Part shown: positions 35,841 through 45,540 of the stretch, in pieces | Layout of the letters: each line of letters starts with the position of its first letter | How positions within the stretch are numbered: the stretch's first letter is position 1 | Source of the DNA: an uncultured Myxococcales bacterium | GTDB lineage: Bacteria; Myxococcota_A; UBA9042 | Reading direction: 5' to 3' | Assembly: GCA_903840165.1 (NCBI GenBank) | Contig: CAIMEY010000048.1 | Coordinates: 1 to 64,000 of the forward strand | Length of the DNA: 64,000 nt | Made by a program: the position numbers and the translations under genes | The notes under the pieces: generated by a model | Database searches by the model: none | The model's input: the letters and a program-made list of their open reading frames with translations, nothing else | What the model was told of the DNA's origin: nothing

Positions 35841-35890
35841 TCGACGTAGTGCAGCAATGGTTTGGCGGCGCACGTTGATCGGAGGTATGC

Positions 35891-36454
35891 ATGGCCACGC
35901 GAGAAGTCGTCATTCCCTATCTGACTGCAGCGCAAATCGCGGCGCGCACAGCTGAACTCGGTGAACAGATTACCCACCAAGGCCTTGGCGACAAGCCGCT
36001 GGTGGTGATCTGCGTCCTCAAAGGATCTGTGTTGTTTTACGCAGACTTGGTTCGGCAGATTGACCTGGCGACCAACCTCGTCTTTCTCGGCGTTTCATCC
36101 TATGCCGGTCAGACCGAGTCCAGTGGCGCCGTGCGCTTGACCCATGATTTGACACTGGATATTGCCGGCCGCGATGTTCTGGTCGTCGAAGACATCGTCG
36201 ATACGGGCCTGACGATGAGCTATCTGCTTGATATTCTTAGCGCGCGCCGCCCGTCGCGTCTGCGGGTCTGCACCTTGCTGCACAAGCCCGCGCGCAAGAA
36301 GGTGGATACGCCTTTGGATTACGTGGGTTTTACCATTGACGACGTCTTTGTCATCGGTTACGGCCTGGACTACGACGAACGCTACCGAAACCTGCCCTAT
36401 ATCGGGACGATGCAGTTTGTGCCGGATTCTGCCGACCCGCCGCCGGTGGGGTAG
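35891..36454 (+). CDS. hpt: hypoxanthine(-guanine) phosphoribosyltransferase
   Basis: The 187-residue protein salvages hypoxanthine or guanine using PRPP. It has VICVLKGSVLFYADL, the PRPP motif VLVVEDIVDTGLTM, KPARKKVDTPLDYVGF, and GYGLDYDERYRNLPYIG. GGAGG stands 7 nt before the ATG. Length and motifs are those of the bacterial HPRT family. It is preceded by the UPRT-like gene and followed 9 nt later by the metallo-hydrolase gene. Confidence 0.96.
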   Translation: MATREVVIPYLTAAQIAARTAELGEQITHQGLGDKPLVVICVLKGSVLFYADLVRQIDLATNLVFLGVSSYAGQTESSGAVRLTHDLTLDIAGRDVLVVEDIVDTGLTMSYLLDILSARRPSRLRVCTLLHKPARKKVDTPLDYVGFTIDDVFVIGYGLDYDERYRNLPYIGTMQFVPDSADPPPVG

Positions 36455-36463
36455 GAGGGCCCC

Positions 36464-37093
36464 GTGCGATTGCGCTGGCTCGGTCACGCAGCCTTTTCCC
36501 TGGAAATAGGCGGCATTACCCTGTGCCTGGACCCGCATCGGCCCGGGGCAGTTGGGGGGCGGTTCGCGCTGCCCGCCATCCATGGCCCCTTTGACGCCGT
36601 GATCATTAGCCATCGCCACGAAGACCACGCAGGCTGGACGCCGGCCCTGGGCTCCAACCGGCTGATCGACCACGATATTGACCTTGGACCCGTGCAATTG
36701 CGCATGCGCGCTGTGGTTCATGACCTCGCGGCAGGCACGCGCGCCGGATTGGTGCGGATGATGTCGGTGCAGGCGGCAGGGGAAAGACTGGTGCACTGTA
36801 GCGATATTGCTGCCTTTTCCTCGGCTGATGTCGCTTGGTTGCGCGGGACCGATGTGCTGCTGGTGCCGTGCGGCGGAACCTACACCTTTGACGGTCAGCA
36901 AGCGGCTGATTTTGCTAGACAAGTGGGCGCGCGCTGGACTGTGCCCATGCACTATGCAGATCCGCGCATCGACCTGCCTTTGCGTCCTCTGGCCGACTTC
37001 GCCCGCGCCTGGGGAGAGCGGGTGGTTCCCGCTGAAAGCCTTGATACCAAAGGCAATCAGCCCGCTGGAGCCTTAAGTTTGCGCCGGCCTTGA
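36464..37093 (+). CDS. metallo-beta-lactamase-fold metal-dependent hydrolase
   Basis: GTG at 36464 has AGGAGG overlapping the hpt stop codon region, so the two genes are probably coupled. The 209-residue protein has the metal-binding motif HRHEDH in VIISHRHEDHAGW, an early LGHAAFSLEIGG strand like UlaG-type enzymes, a CSDIAAF strand with Asp, and MHYADPRID with His near the end. Substrate is unknown. The UlaG-like group includes lactonases and RNases. Confidence 0.88.
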   Translation: MRLRWLGHAAFSLEIGGITLCLDPHRPGAVGGRFALPAIHGPFDAVIISHRHEDHAGWTPALGSNRLIDHDIDLGPVQLRMRAVVHDLAAGTRAGLVRMMSVQAAGERLVHCSDIAAFSSADVAWLRGTDVLLVPCGGTYTFDGQQAADFARQVGARWTVPMHYADPRIDLPLRPLADFARAWGERVVPAESLDTKGNQPAGALSLRRP

Positions 37094-37213
37094 GGGCGTC
37101 CACACAGGCGGACCCTTCGCCTTTGCTTAGGCCTTCACGTTGCCAAGAGGCGGTGAGACCGGTACCCTATGCGGATCGGCCTGCCCGCCGCCCATGGCAT
37201 TTTGGAGCGTATC

Positions 37214-39433
37214 ATGAATCTTTTCAAGTGTTTTGGCCGGAGCGCCGCGTCTTTGACTTGCCTCGTTACACTCAGTCTAGCTTTGGGGCTGGGCAACGGT
37301 TGCTCGTCGGGCTCCAACGCCACGGGCGCCAATACGGTCGCGCAAACCGATGCCAAGGCAGGCGATTCATCGGCAAATGCGGATTCTTCTGAGGCTGACG
37401 GCATAACCACTGCTGACACCGCTGGCGTCGACGCCGATGCCGCGCAACCACAGGATACGACGCAGCAACCTTCAGACGCAGCCGATGCCGTGGCCGATAC
37501 GCAGGTCGGCGACACGACCGTCACGGATACCGCGGTTACCGATGGTGCAACCGGTGACAGCTCGGGCGACGCCAAGGCGGATAGCGGCAAGACCGACGGC
37601 GGTGGCAGCGATGTCGCCGTCGTGGATGCAGGCCCGCCCAAACCCGATAAGTGCGAGGCCGATGTCGATTGCGCCATGGGCAACTGGGGCACCTGCCTGC
37701 CCGCGATTTGCAACAAGACCACGGGCGCTTGCGAACTGACGCCGGCCAAGGACGGTTCCGCTTGCAAGACCCTGGGACCTTGCGGCAATCAGGGCGTTTG
37801 CAAGTTGGGTGCCTGCATCGCCGCGAGCGCCTGCGTGCCCCAACAATGTCAGGCTATTGGCCTTTCCTGTGGCAGCAAGATTGAGCTCAAGCCGGCCGAT
37901 TTTGGCGCCTCGACCCTATCGAACTACCCATGCCTCAAGGACAAATGGACGGGGGGCGAGGTTGTCTACGCCCTCGGAGCCGATGCCACCGCTACCGCCG
38001 CCGTGACCTTGACCTTAGGCACCGGCGCACAGGCCGTGTTGATCGACCTGGCCGTCGCAAGTGCCGGCGTGTGTGACCCAAATGCTTGTTTTGCAACGGG
38101 CAATTCCATGACCCTTGGCTTGGCCCCGGGCGTCGTCCATCGCTTGGTGGTCGAGACAGCCGCCGCCAATGCCGGGCCCGTGACCTTGAGCGTCGATTGC
38201 ACGGCCATCACCATCTGCGGTGACGGTCAATGCGCCGTGGGCGAGTCTGCTGCGACTTGTCCCAAAGATTGCGGCGGCTTAGCCGTGTGCGGCGACGGTA
38301 ACTGCGAGGCCGGCACGGAATCCTGTGGCAGTTGCCCTGCGGACTGCGGCGACTGCCCGCCCGAATGCACGCCCAAGACCATGCAATCGCCCAATCCTAC
38401 CGGCTGCAGCGGTTGTGCCTGTGAACAATGCGTCTGCAAGGGCCCAATTCCCGGAGGGAATTCCGGTGGCGACGGCTTCTGCTGCCAGAGCGCCTGGGAC
38501 AACCTGTGCGTGAGCGAGTGCGGCCAGTGCGGCACCAAGTGCCCGAGCGGTAGCCTTTGCGGCGACAACAAGTGCGATTTCTCAGAATCCTTCACCAATT
38601 GCCCCAATGACTGCCCGGCCAAGGCCCTGTGCGGCGATGGCCTGTGCGTCGCCGGCGAGTCCTGCACGACTTGCCCAACAGATTGCGGAGGTTGCGGCGG
38701 CGCGACGCCCCTGCCCAAGTGCGGCGACAAGACCTGTGACGCAAGCGAACACTGCAACACCTGCCCCCAAGATTGCGGCATTTGCAGCGGGGACTGCACC
38801 GTGCAGACGGGCAAGGGCTGCCCAGGTTGCGCTTGCGAATCGCAGGTTTGCGACGTCTTCCCCGAATGCTGCACCACAGCTTGGGACAGCAACTGCGTGT
38901 CGATGTGCGCGTCGGTCGGCAAGTTGACCTGCCCGGTTTCGACGTGCGGCGACGGCGAATGCGCGCCGGACGAAGACGCGTACAGTTGCCCCGACGACTG
39001 CGCCGATTGCGGCGACGGCACCTGCGCCCTGCCCGAAGACGCCACCAACTGTTTCAAAGATTGTGGTTGCGGCAACGGCATTTGCACGGATCAGGAGACC
39101 AAGGTCAGCTGCCCCAAGGATTGTGGCTGCGGCAATGGCAAGTGCGAAGCCGATGAAACAGCAACCAGTTGCCCCAAGGACTGCTACTGTGGCGACGGCA
39201 CTTGCTCGACCTGGGAAGACAAGACCAGTTGCCCGGGCGACTGCGCGTTAGGCTGCAAACCGAGCCCGAACGGCGACCCGGGTTGTGGCGGCTGCGAATG
39301 CGAAGCGTGCGTCTGTAAGGGCCCAATACCCAATGGGAATCCTACTGGCGACGACTGGTGCTGCAGCAACTCCTGGGACAGCATCTGCGCAGGCGAATGC
39401 AAGCAGTGCAGCCCTGGATTCTGTGGACCGTAA
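37214..39433 (+). CDS. Cys-rich lipoprotein with ten CGDGxC...CPxDC repeats
   Basis: The start at 37214 has GGAG 7 nt upstream. A hydrophobic N-terminus ends in GLGNGC (Cys30), an imperfect lipobox, followed by an Asp/Ala/Thr-rich linker to about residue 145. A Cys-containing module and a beta domain (WTGGEVVYALGA ... VHRLVVETA) come next. The rest consists of about ten repeats of C-G-D/N-x-x-C-x(6-9)-C-P-x-D-C, interrupted by three related modules with FCCQSAWDNLC-like cores. The repeats resemble the Cys-rich modules common in Myxococcota surface proteins. Length is 739 residues. It is the first of two tandem paralogs. Confidence 0.85.
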   Translation: MNLFKCFGRSAASLTCLVTLSLALGLGNGCSSGSNATGANTVAQTDAKAGDSSANADSSEADGITTADTAGVDADAAQPQDTTQQPSDAADAVADTQVGDTTVTDTAVTDGATGDSSGDAKADSGKTDGGGSDVAVVDAGPPKPDKCEADVDCAMGNWGTCLPAICNKTTGACELTPAKDGSACKTLGPCGNQGVCKLGACIAASACVPQQCQAIGLSCGSKIELKPADFGASTLSNYPCLKDKWTGGEVVYALGADATATAAVTLTLGTGAQAVLIDLAVASAGVCDPNACFATGNSMTLGLAPGVVHRLVVETAAANAGPVTLSVDCTAITICGDGQCAVGESAATCPKDCGGLAVCGDGNCEAGTESCGSCPADCGDCPPECTPKTMQSPNPTGCSGCACEQCVCKGPIPGGNSGGDGFCCQSAWDNLCVSECGQCGTKCPSGSLCGDNKCDFSESFTNCPNDCPAKALCGDGLCVAGESCTTCPTDCGGCGGATPLPKCGDKTCDASEHCNTCPQDCGICSGDCTVQTGKGCPGCACESQVCDVFPECCTTAWDSNCVSMCASVGKLTCPVSTCGDGECAPDEDAYSCPDDCADCGDGTCALPEDATNCFKDCGCGNGICTDQETKVSCPKDCGCGNGKCEADETATSCPKDCYCGDGTCSTWEDKTSCPGDCALGCKPSPNGDPGCGGCECEACVCKGPIPNGNPTGDDWCCSNSWDSICAGECKQCSPGFCGP

Positions 39434-39501
39434 TTTCGTTAGATGATTCAGGAATCGAAGTGATTCCTACCCATCCCCCTTTGTGAATCTGGAGCGTCGC
39501 G

Positions 39502-41298
39502 ATGCATATTGGACCCGTTGGTTGTCGTCTAGTTCCGTGGCTTTTTGTTTCCATTGCCGCTCTTAGCGCTGCGTGCAGCAGTTCGTCCAAGACCACGACT
39601 GCAGGCGGGACCGGAGCCGATGTCGCATCCGGGGCGGATACCTTAGGGACAACCTCTGGAAATGACGTAGGGGGTTCGGCTGACGGCAGCACAGGTGCCG
39701 ATACCCAAGCGCCAGCCGATACGGTGGCGCCAAGTGACACAGGCGTGGTCACCGACGTCAAGGGGGGCAACGACAGCAGCGGCACTAAGGACACAGGTTC
39801 AGCCAACGACAGCAGCGGAGGCGATAGCGGTGGCGGCGATGCCGTCTCAGCCAAGTGCGCCACAGATGCCGATTGTGGAGGCGCCATCAGCGATTGCCTC
39901 GCAGCCACCTGCAACGTCAGCACCGGTGCCTGCGAACTCAAGAACGCGGCCGATGGCACCACCTGCAAGGCCGATGGACCCTGCGCCGGTTCCGGCTCCT
40001 GCAAGAGCGGCGCCTGTGCGTTTTCAGCTACTTGCCCGAGCAGCGCCTGCACGCCCACGCCGATCAAGTGCGGCGACACGGTGAGCATCGACATCGCCAA
40101 GCTGGCCGCGAGCAAGATCGCCAAGTACAGCTGCAACATCGCCGACTGGACCGGCGGCGAGCAGGTCTACGTCCTGGCCGCAGGCGCCGCAGAACAGGCT
40201 GCCACGGTTGAGCTTTCAGGCGTGCCGACCAGCACGGCGCTCTTGTTTGACCTCGCCGTCATCGACGGTCAGTGCACGCCGAGTAAGTGCGACCTCAGTG
40301 GCGCTAAGTTGCAACTCGGTTTGCCGGTTGGGATTTCTCGGTATGTCGCCGTCGACAGCAAGACCGGTGGTAGCGGCACGGCCAAGCTGACGGTGACCTG
40401 CAACACGCTGACCACCTGCGGCGATTCCAAGTGCGAAGGCAGCGAAAGCAGTGCCAACTGTCCCAAAGATTGCGGCGCACCCAAGGCGTGCGGCGACGGG
40501 AAGTGCGATGCAACCACTGAAAATTGTGCGGGTTGCCCGGCTGACTGTGGCGCTTGCCCAGCGCCGTGCGCGGCTAAGAAGGATCCGGGATGCCCAGGGA
40601 ATCCTTGTGAAAAATGCGTCTGTGCTGCCGACGACTTCTGCTGCGGCACAGCCTGGGACGACACCTGCGTCACCGAATGCTCGGACACCTGCGGCGCTGC
40701 GGCCTGTGGCGACGGCAAATGCAGTGCAGCCACGGAAACCTTTGCCAATTGCCCCAACGATTGCCCGGCGACGGCGGGATGCGGCGACGGCCAGTGCCAA
40801 AAGACGGGCGACGCAGCCGAATCCTGCAGCACCTGTCCGGCCGACTGTGGCCTGTGCAGCAAGCTGGCCGTCTGTGGCGACAAAACCTGTGACGCTACCG
40901 AGTCTTGTGGCACCTGCCCCGGCGATTGTGGCGCCTGCGACAAAGGCTGCTTGCCCCAAGGTGGCCCGAGTTGCCCGGGCTGCGGCTGCGAAGCCTGCGT
41001 CTGTGCCGCCGATGCCTATTGCTGCGACACGGCTTGGGATGGACAGTGCGCCAGCGAGTGCATCTCGACGTGCAATGGCCAGTGCCCCGTGGACAAGTGC
41101 GGTGACGGCGTCTGCGGCAAGGGCGAGACCTGCGATGATTGCCCCATGGATTGCGGCAATTGCACGGGTTCGGGCGTTGGCTGCCAAGGCAAATGCGACA
41201 AGTCCAGCAAGGACGCCACGGGCGCGACCTGCTGGTGCGATACCTTGTGCGACCAAACGGGCGATTGCTGCACCGATAAGAAGCAGTTCTGCCCGTAA
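39502..41298 (+). CDS. Cys-rich lipoprotein paralog ending in a somatomedin-B-like module
   Basis: The ATG at 39502 has GGAG 8 nt upstream. The signal ends at LSAAC (Cys25), a near lipobox. The order of parts repeats that of the upstream gene: Asp/Thr/Gly linker, Cys module, beta domain (WTGGEQVYVLAAG), then about six CGDGxC...CPxDC repeats and two FCCGTAWDDTC-like modules. The last 38 residues have the cysteine spacing of a somatomedin-B domain (CWCDTLCDQTGDCCTD). The 598-residue protein arose from the same ancestor as its neighbour 69 bp upstream, probably by tandem duplication. Confidence 0.85.
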   Translation: MHIGPVGCRLVPWLFVSIAALSAACSSSSKTTTAGGTGADVASGADTLGTTSGNDVGGSADGSTGADTQAPADTVAPSDTGVVTDVKGGNDSSGTKDTGSANDSSGGDSGGGDAVSAKCATDADCGGAISDCLAATCNVSTGACELKNAADGTTCKADGPCAGSGSCKSGACAFSATCPSSACTPTPIKCGDTVSIDIAKLAASKIAKYSCNIADWTGGEQVYVLAAGAAEQAATVELSGVPTSTALLFDLAVIDGQCTPSKCDLSGAKLQLGLPVGISRYVAVDSKTGGSGTAKLTVTCNTLTTCGDSKCEGSESSANCPKDCGAPKACGDGKCDATTENCAGCPADCGACPAPCAAKKDPGCPGNPCEKCVCAADDFCCGTAWDDTCVTECSDTCGAAACGDGKCSAATETFANCPNDCPATAGCGDGQCQKTGDAAESCSTCPADCGLCSKLAVCGDKTCDATESCGTCPGDCGACDKGCLPQGGPSCPGCGCEACVCAADAYCCDTAWDGQCASECISTCNGQCPVDKCGDGVCGKGETCDDCPMDCGNCTGSGVGCQGKCDKSSKDATGATCWCDTLCDQTGDCCTDKKQFCP

Positions 41299-41483
41299 GT
41301 CTATCGGGTTTGCTGAGCATTCCTGGCGCGAATCACGGCGCTATGGTTCGCTGGCAGCGGTGACGGCCATCCGCCCCGCGAACGGCAAAGACGCCTAGCT
41401 GCCCAACTACTCATCGTCAAGCCGCGCCGACCCATCCTTGTGACGGTGCAAGAGAGGCGCCGGGGCGGCCAGGGAGTTCCGCC

Positions 41484-44192
41484 ATGGCCCAGGCTGGCAA
41501 ACGCACTTTGCTTCTGATTGACGGGTCGCACGCGCTGTTTCGTGCGTTCTTTGCCGTGCGCAACCTCCGCTCGCCCAGCGGTGCGCCGACCGGGGCCGTA
41601 TTCGGCCTAGTGTCGATGCTTCAGAAATTGCTTCGGCAATTTGAGCCGACCTACGTCGCGGCTTGCTTTGATACGGCGGGGCCGACCTTTCGCCATGAGC
41701 TGGACCCGGCCTACAAGGCGCAACGACCTGATATGCCTGAAGATTTGGCGGCACAGTGGCCGGTCGCGGAGCGCCTGACCGCGGAGATGGGCATCGCCGT
41801 TCTGGTGCAGCCTGGACAAGAAGCTGATGATATTATTGCAACTTTGGCGACGCAGGCCCATGCCGACGGGTGCAACGTCGCCATCGTGTCCGGGGACAAG
41901 GACCTGATGCAGTTGGTGCGCGATGCCCTGGGGACAGGCCCGCGTGTCGTGCAATACGATGACGGCAAAGGGCTTTTGTACAATGAAGCCGAAGTGCAGG
42001 CCAAATGGGGCGTCAGGGCCCAAGACCTAGGCGATCTCCTTGCGATCATGGGCGATTCTGCGGACAACATCCCCGGCGTACGCGGTATCGGTGAGAAGGG
42101 CGCAACCAAGTTAATCCAACAATTCAAGTCATTGGCGGGCGTTTACGAACACCTCGATGAGGTTACGCCGCCCCGTCTGCAGCAACTGCTGCGCGATGGT
42201 CAAGCCGATGCGCAGCGGTCACGGGTATTGGTCGAACTGACGCGCGATGCGCCAATTCCTTGGAAGTATGCAGATTTGGCATTGAAGGAGCCCGACCGCG
42301 CTGCCCTGCAGGCGTCCTTTGCCGAGTTGGGCTTTAAGCGCCTGCTGCAATCGGTCAGCGACACGCCGGCCGAGGTGCCGCAGGCTGTTGAGGCGACGCT
42401 GGTGACCGTGACGACGCGTCAGCAACTCAGCGATCTGGCTGGAGAAATTTCCAGGGCAGGGCAGGTGGCCCTGTTTGCGGTAACCAGCGAAAACGATGGC
42501 GATCGCCTTCGGCCGATGTTTGGCGCTTGGGTCGGTCTGGCCCTGGCGTGGCCCGGTCATCACACGGCCTACGTGCCCTTGCGCCGCGATGTTCTGGGCG
42601 AGCGTGTGGCCGATCTCCTTGAAGTCACCGCGATTCTTGGCCCCGTACTCCAATCGGTGCAGTGCCAGGCCGTCCATGGCAAGTATGAAGCCCTGGTGCT
42701 CGGCCGCCATGGCATCTCGCTACCGCACATCGATGATGACGTGATGCTGGCGAGCTACCTGCTCGAGCCCGAGCGCTACGGGCATTCGCTGCGCAACATT
42801 GCGTACGCACATCTGAATGTGACGCTGGAGACGGATGACGCCATCTGCGGTCGCGGCAAGGCGTGGGCGGGGTGGCAGGCCCTGCCGGTGGCGCGGGTGG
42901 CGCAGGTGTTGTCGCAACGGGTGGCGGCGATCGCCGCACTAGTTCCTTTGCTTACTGCAGAGTTGCGCGAACACGAGCTCTTTTCGCTCTACCGCGATCT
43001 GGAGATTCCGCTGCAGATGGTCCTGCGCACCATGGAGCAGCACGGGATCGCGGTGGATGTGGCTGAACTCGCAAGGCAAAGTGCTTGGTTGGCAGAGCAA
43101 ATCGCCAAGCAAGAGGCGGAGATTCACGCGCTGGCCGGAGAACGCTTTGGCATCGGTTCTCCCCAGCAACTAGGCAAAATCCTTTTTGAAAAGCTTAAGT
43201 TGCCTGCCAAGAAGAAGACCCAAACTGGCTGGTCCACCGATCAGAGCGTGCTGGAAACCTTAGATCATCCCATCGCGTCCCAGGTGCTGCGCTGGCGGCA
43301 GTTGACCAAGCTTAAGAGTACCTACACCGACGCGTTGCCCCTGCAGATTCAGCCGCAAACCCATCGGATTCACACTTGTTTTCAACAGGCGGTGGCGGCC
43401 ACGGGGCGGCTCAGCTCGATCGAGCCTAACCTGCAGAATATCCCGGTGCGCAGTCAGGAAGGTCGGCGAATTCGCCAAGCTTTTGTCACGGAGCCGGGCT
43501 GGCAACTGCTGAGCGCCGACTATAGCCAAGTCGAACTGCGGGTGATGGCGCATTTGGCCCATGATCCCGGGCTGCTGGCCGCGTTCCAAAGGGGCCTCGA
43601 CATTCACCGCGAAACGGCGGCGCAGATCTTTGGCGTGCTGCCGGAACTGATCACGACCGCCGAGCGATCCAGCGCAAAAGCGATTGTTTTTGGGATCTTG
43701 TATGGCATGGGCTCTCAGCGCCTCGCCCGCGAGATCGGCGTGTCGCCCAAGGAGGCCAAGGCCTTCATCGAGCGGTATTTCCAGCGTTTTCCTGCGGTGC
43801 AGGCCTTTGTCGAACAGACGGTCGCCAAAGCCCGCGAAACTGGTGAAGTTCGTACGCTTTATGGCCGTCGTCGTCCCGTGCCGGGGTTGCACAGCGAAAG
43901 CGCCATGGAGCGCGCGGGGGCGGAGCGTGTGGCCGTCAATACCCCAGTGCAAGGAACTGCCGCAGACCTGATCAAGCGGGCAATGCTTACTGTGGATGCG
44001 CAGTTGCGTGAGCGTGGCCTGAGGGCGCGCTTGCTTTTGCAGGTGCACGATGAACTGCTGCTCGAAGTGCCGGATGCGGAACTGCCAGAGGTTACTGAGC
44101 TTGTGCGCCAAGCGATGATGGGCGCGGGCGATTTGGCCGTGCCCTTGCAGGTGGACGCGCGGGCCGCCCTCAACTGGGCCTTGGCTCACTGA
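41484..44192 (+). CDS. polA: DNA polymerase I, proofreading domain degenerate
   Basis: The ATG has GGAG upstream. The 902-residue enzyme has an intact 5'-3' nuclease domain (LLIDGSHALFRAFFA, then GQEADDIIATL, VSGDKDLMQL, GDSADNIPGVRGIGEKGA) and an intact polymerase domain: motif A DYSQVELR (Asp679), motif B RSSAKAIVFGILYG (Arg728, Lys732), motif C VHDE (Asp856, Glu857). In the middle, the 3'-5' exonuclease fold is present (about 315-520) but its catalytic acids are not. The DTET position reads AVTSEND-like, and the NxKYD position reads VHGKYEA. It should fill gaps and remove primers without proofreading, as Taq polymerase does. Confidence 0.96.
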   Translation: MAQAGKRTLLLIDGSHALFRAFFAVRNLRSPSGAPTGAVFGLVSMLQKLLRQFEPTYVAACFDTAGPTFRHELDPAYKAQRPDMPEDLAAQWPVAERLTAEMGIAVLVQPGQEADDIIATLATQAHADGCNVAIVSGDKDLMQLVRDALGTGPRVVQYDDGKGLLYNEAEVQAKWGVRAQDLGDLLAIMGDSADNIPGVRGIGEKGATKLIQQFKSLAGVYEHLDEVTPPRLQQLLRDGQADAQRSRVLVELTRDAPIPWKYADLALKEPDRAALQASFAELGFKRLLQSVSDTPAEVPQAVEATLVTVTTRQQLSDLAGEISRAGQVALFAVTSENDGDRLRPMFGAWVGLALAWPGHHTAYVPLRRDVLGERVADLLEVTAILGPVLQSVQCQAVHGKYEALVLGRHGISLPHIDDDVMLASYLLEPERYGHSLRNIAYAHLNVTLETDDAICGRGKAWAGWQALPVARVAQVLSQRVAAIAALVPLLTAELREHELFSLYRDLEIPLQMVLRTMEQHGIAVDVAELARQSAWLAEQIAKQEAEIHALAGERFGIGSPQQLGKILFEKLKLPAKKKTQTGWSTDQSVLETLDHPIASQVLRWRQLTKLKSTYTDALPLQIQPQTHRIHTCFQQAVAATGRLSSIEPNLQNIPVRSQEGRRIRQAFVTEPGWQLLSADYSQVELRVMAHLAHDPGLLAAFQRGLDIHRETAAQIFGVLPELITTAERSSAKAIVFGILYGMGSQRLAREIGVSPKEAKAFIERYFQRFPAVQAFVEQTVAKARETGEVRTLYGRRRPVPGLHSESAMERAGAERVAVNTPVQGTAADLIKRAMLTVDAQLRERGLRARLLLQVHDELLLEVPDAELPEVTELVRQAMMGAGDLAVPLQVDARAALNWALAH

Positions 44193-44210
44193 GCCGCTAG
44201 CTAGATAAGG

Positions 44211-44618
44211 CTATGCTTTTTCGAGCAATTCGACCAACACACCGCCGGTCGTCTTGGGATGGGCAAAGCGCGTCGGCAGGCCCTCAGCGCCCAGTTTTGG
44301 CCCTTGGCCTAGTAAGATCGCGCCGTGCTGGGCCGCATGTTCACTGCTAGCGGCCAAATCCGTCGTTTCCAGGCAGACATGGTGAATACCAGGGCCACGA
44401 TCAGAAATAAATTTGGAGATTTCGCTGTTCTCATGCAGGGGTTCAAGGAGCTCCACCGATGTCTCGCCACAGCGCAAAAACGCAATGCGAAGGCCCCGTT
44501 CCGGCATTTCAACGACTTGTTCCAGCGTCAGCCCCAGGGCCTGCTGCCAGATGGCCAAGCCTTCCGCCATGGTGCGCACGGCAATGCCCAGGTGATTGAT
44601 GCGTGTTGGTGCGGCCAT
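44211..44618 (-). CDS. mce: methylmalonyl-CoA epimerase
   Basis: The start at 44618 has GGAGG upstream. The 135-residue VOC-fold protein has INHLGIAV with the metal His9, VELLEPL, GPGIHHVCLET with the second His, and GVLVELLEK with the final Glu. These match the family that interconverts (S)- and (R)-methylmalonyl-CoA in propionate metabolism. It converges on polA with 18 bp between stops and is divergent from mlaF. No mutase gene lies nearby. Confidence 0.92.
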   Translation of the reverse strand: MAAPTRINHLGIAVRTMAEGLAIWQQALGLTLEQVVEMPERGLRIAFLRCGETSVELLEPLHENSEISKFISDRGPGIHHVCLETTDLAASSEHAAQHGAILLGQGPKLGAEGLPTRFAHPKTTGGVLVELLEKA

Positions 44619-44694
44619 GCTACCCTCCAGTTGCTGACGGCTACCTCGCACGCAGGCCGAGCGGCGTCAAGGCAGCGCCAACCAAAGTTACACA

Positions 44695-45438
44695 ATGATT
44701 GAGTTTCGCAACATTTCCAAGTCTTTCGGCAGCAAGCACGTTCTGCGCGACGTGTCCTTGACGGTCGACAAAGGCCAAATCCTCTTCATCGTCGGCATTT
44801 CCGGGGCGGGTAAGTCGGTGCTGGTCAAGCACTTGGTTGGCTTAATGAAACCCGATTCTGGCCAGGTCCTGCTCGACGGCGTCGACATTACCAACCTGGA
44901 CGAAAAGGCCTTCTACCCGGTGCGCAAGCGCTGCGCCATGGTCTTTCAGCACTCGACGCTGTTTGACTCGATGTCCTTGGTTGAAAACGTGATTCTCCCG
45001 CTGCGCAAGCACAAAGGCATGACCGGCGAGCCGGCGCGACGCACGGCGATGGGTTTTCTTGCACGCGTGCACATGGACCACATGGCCGAGAAATTCCCCA
45101 GTGATATCGGCGATGGTCTGCGCAAACGCGTGGCGATCGCCCGGGCCCTGACCCTAGACCCTGACTTTGTGATCTTTGACGAACCGACCACGGGCCTTGA
45201 CCCGATGGCGGCGGCCAATGTCGACCGACTGATCCGAGAACTGGCCGACGAACAAGGAGTTACCTCGATCGTCGTCAGCCATGACCTGCGCTCGATCTTC
45301 ACCGTCGCCGATCGGATCGCCATGATTTACCAGGGGCATGTGCTACTCGATGGCACGCCGCGGGAGTTTCGCTCTAACGAGAATCCAATCATTCAGCAGT
45401 TTATTCAAGGACTTGCTGAAGGTCCGATGGTGCTCTAA
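44695..45438 (+). CDS. mlaF: MlaF-like ABC ATPase with altered signature motif
   Basis: The 247-residue protein matches the ATPase of the Mla/Ttg2 phospholipid transport system: Walker A GISGAGKS at 34-41, FQHSTLFDSMSLVENV, Walker B FVIFDEPTTGLDP (Glu163) and the H-loop VVSHDL. The ABC signature, normally LSGGM before RKRVAIARAL, reads IGDGL at 138-142, so the conserved Ser and first Gly are replaced. The ribosome binding site before the ATG is weak. The MCE-domain gene mlaD follows after 102 bp, but the permease gene mlaE is absent from the locus. Confidence 0.9.
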   Translation: MIEFRNISKSFGSKHVLRDVSLTVDKGQILFIVGISGAGKSVLVKHLVGLMKPDSGQVLLDGVDITNLDEKAFYPVRKRCAMVFQHSTLFDSMSLVENVILPLRKHKGMTGEPARRTAMGFLARVHMDHMAEKFPSDIGDGLRKRVAIARALTLDPDFVIFDEPTTGLDPMAAANVDRLIRELADEQGVTSIVVSHDLRSIFTVADRIAMIYQGHVLLDGTPREFRSNENPIIQQFIQGLAEGPMVL

Positions 45439-45540
45439 CCACCACCGTTATCGTCAACTTGCGGCTGCTGCCGTCTGCTGCGACACTGCCGCGGCCCGCG
45501 ACGGCTGACAAAGCGCGATCGCGTCCGCCTGAGGTTTGGG

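Noticed and set aside
39342-40139. Long open frame on the minus strand opposite the Cys-rich lipoprotein genes
   Set aside because: It is a shadow of the biased codons of the real genes, as are similar frames at 4929-5396 and 38227-39087. Its composition is low complexity.
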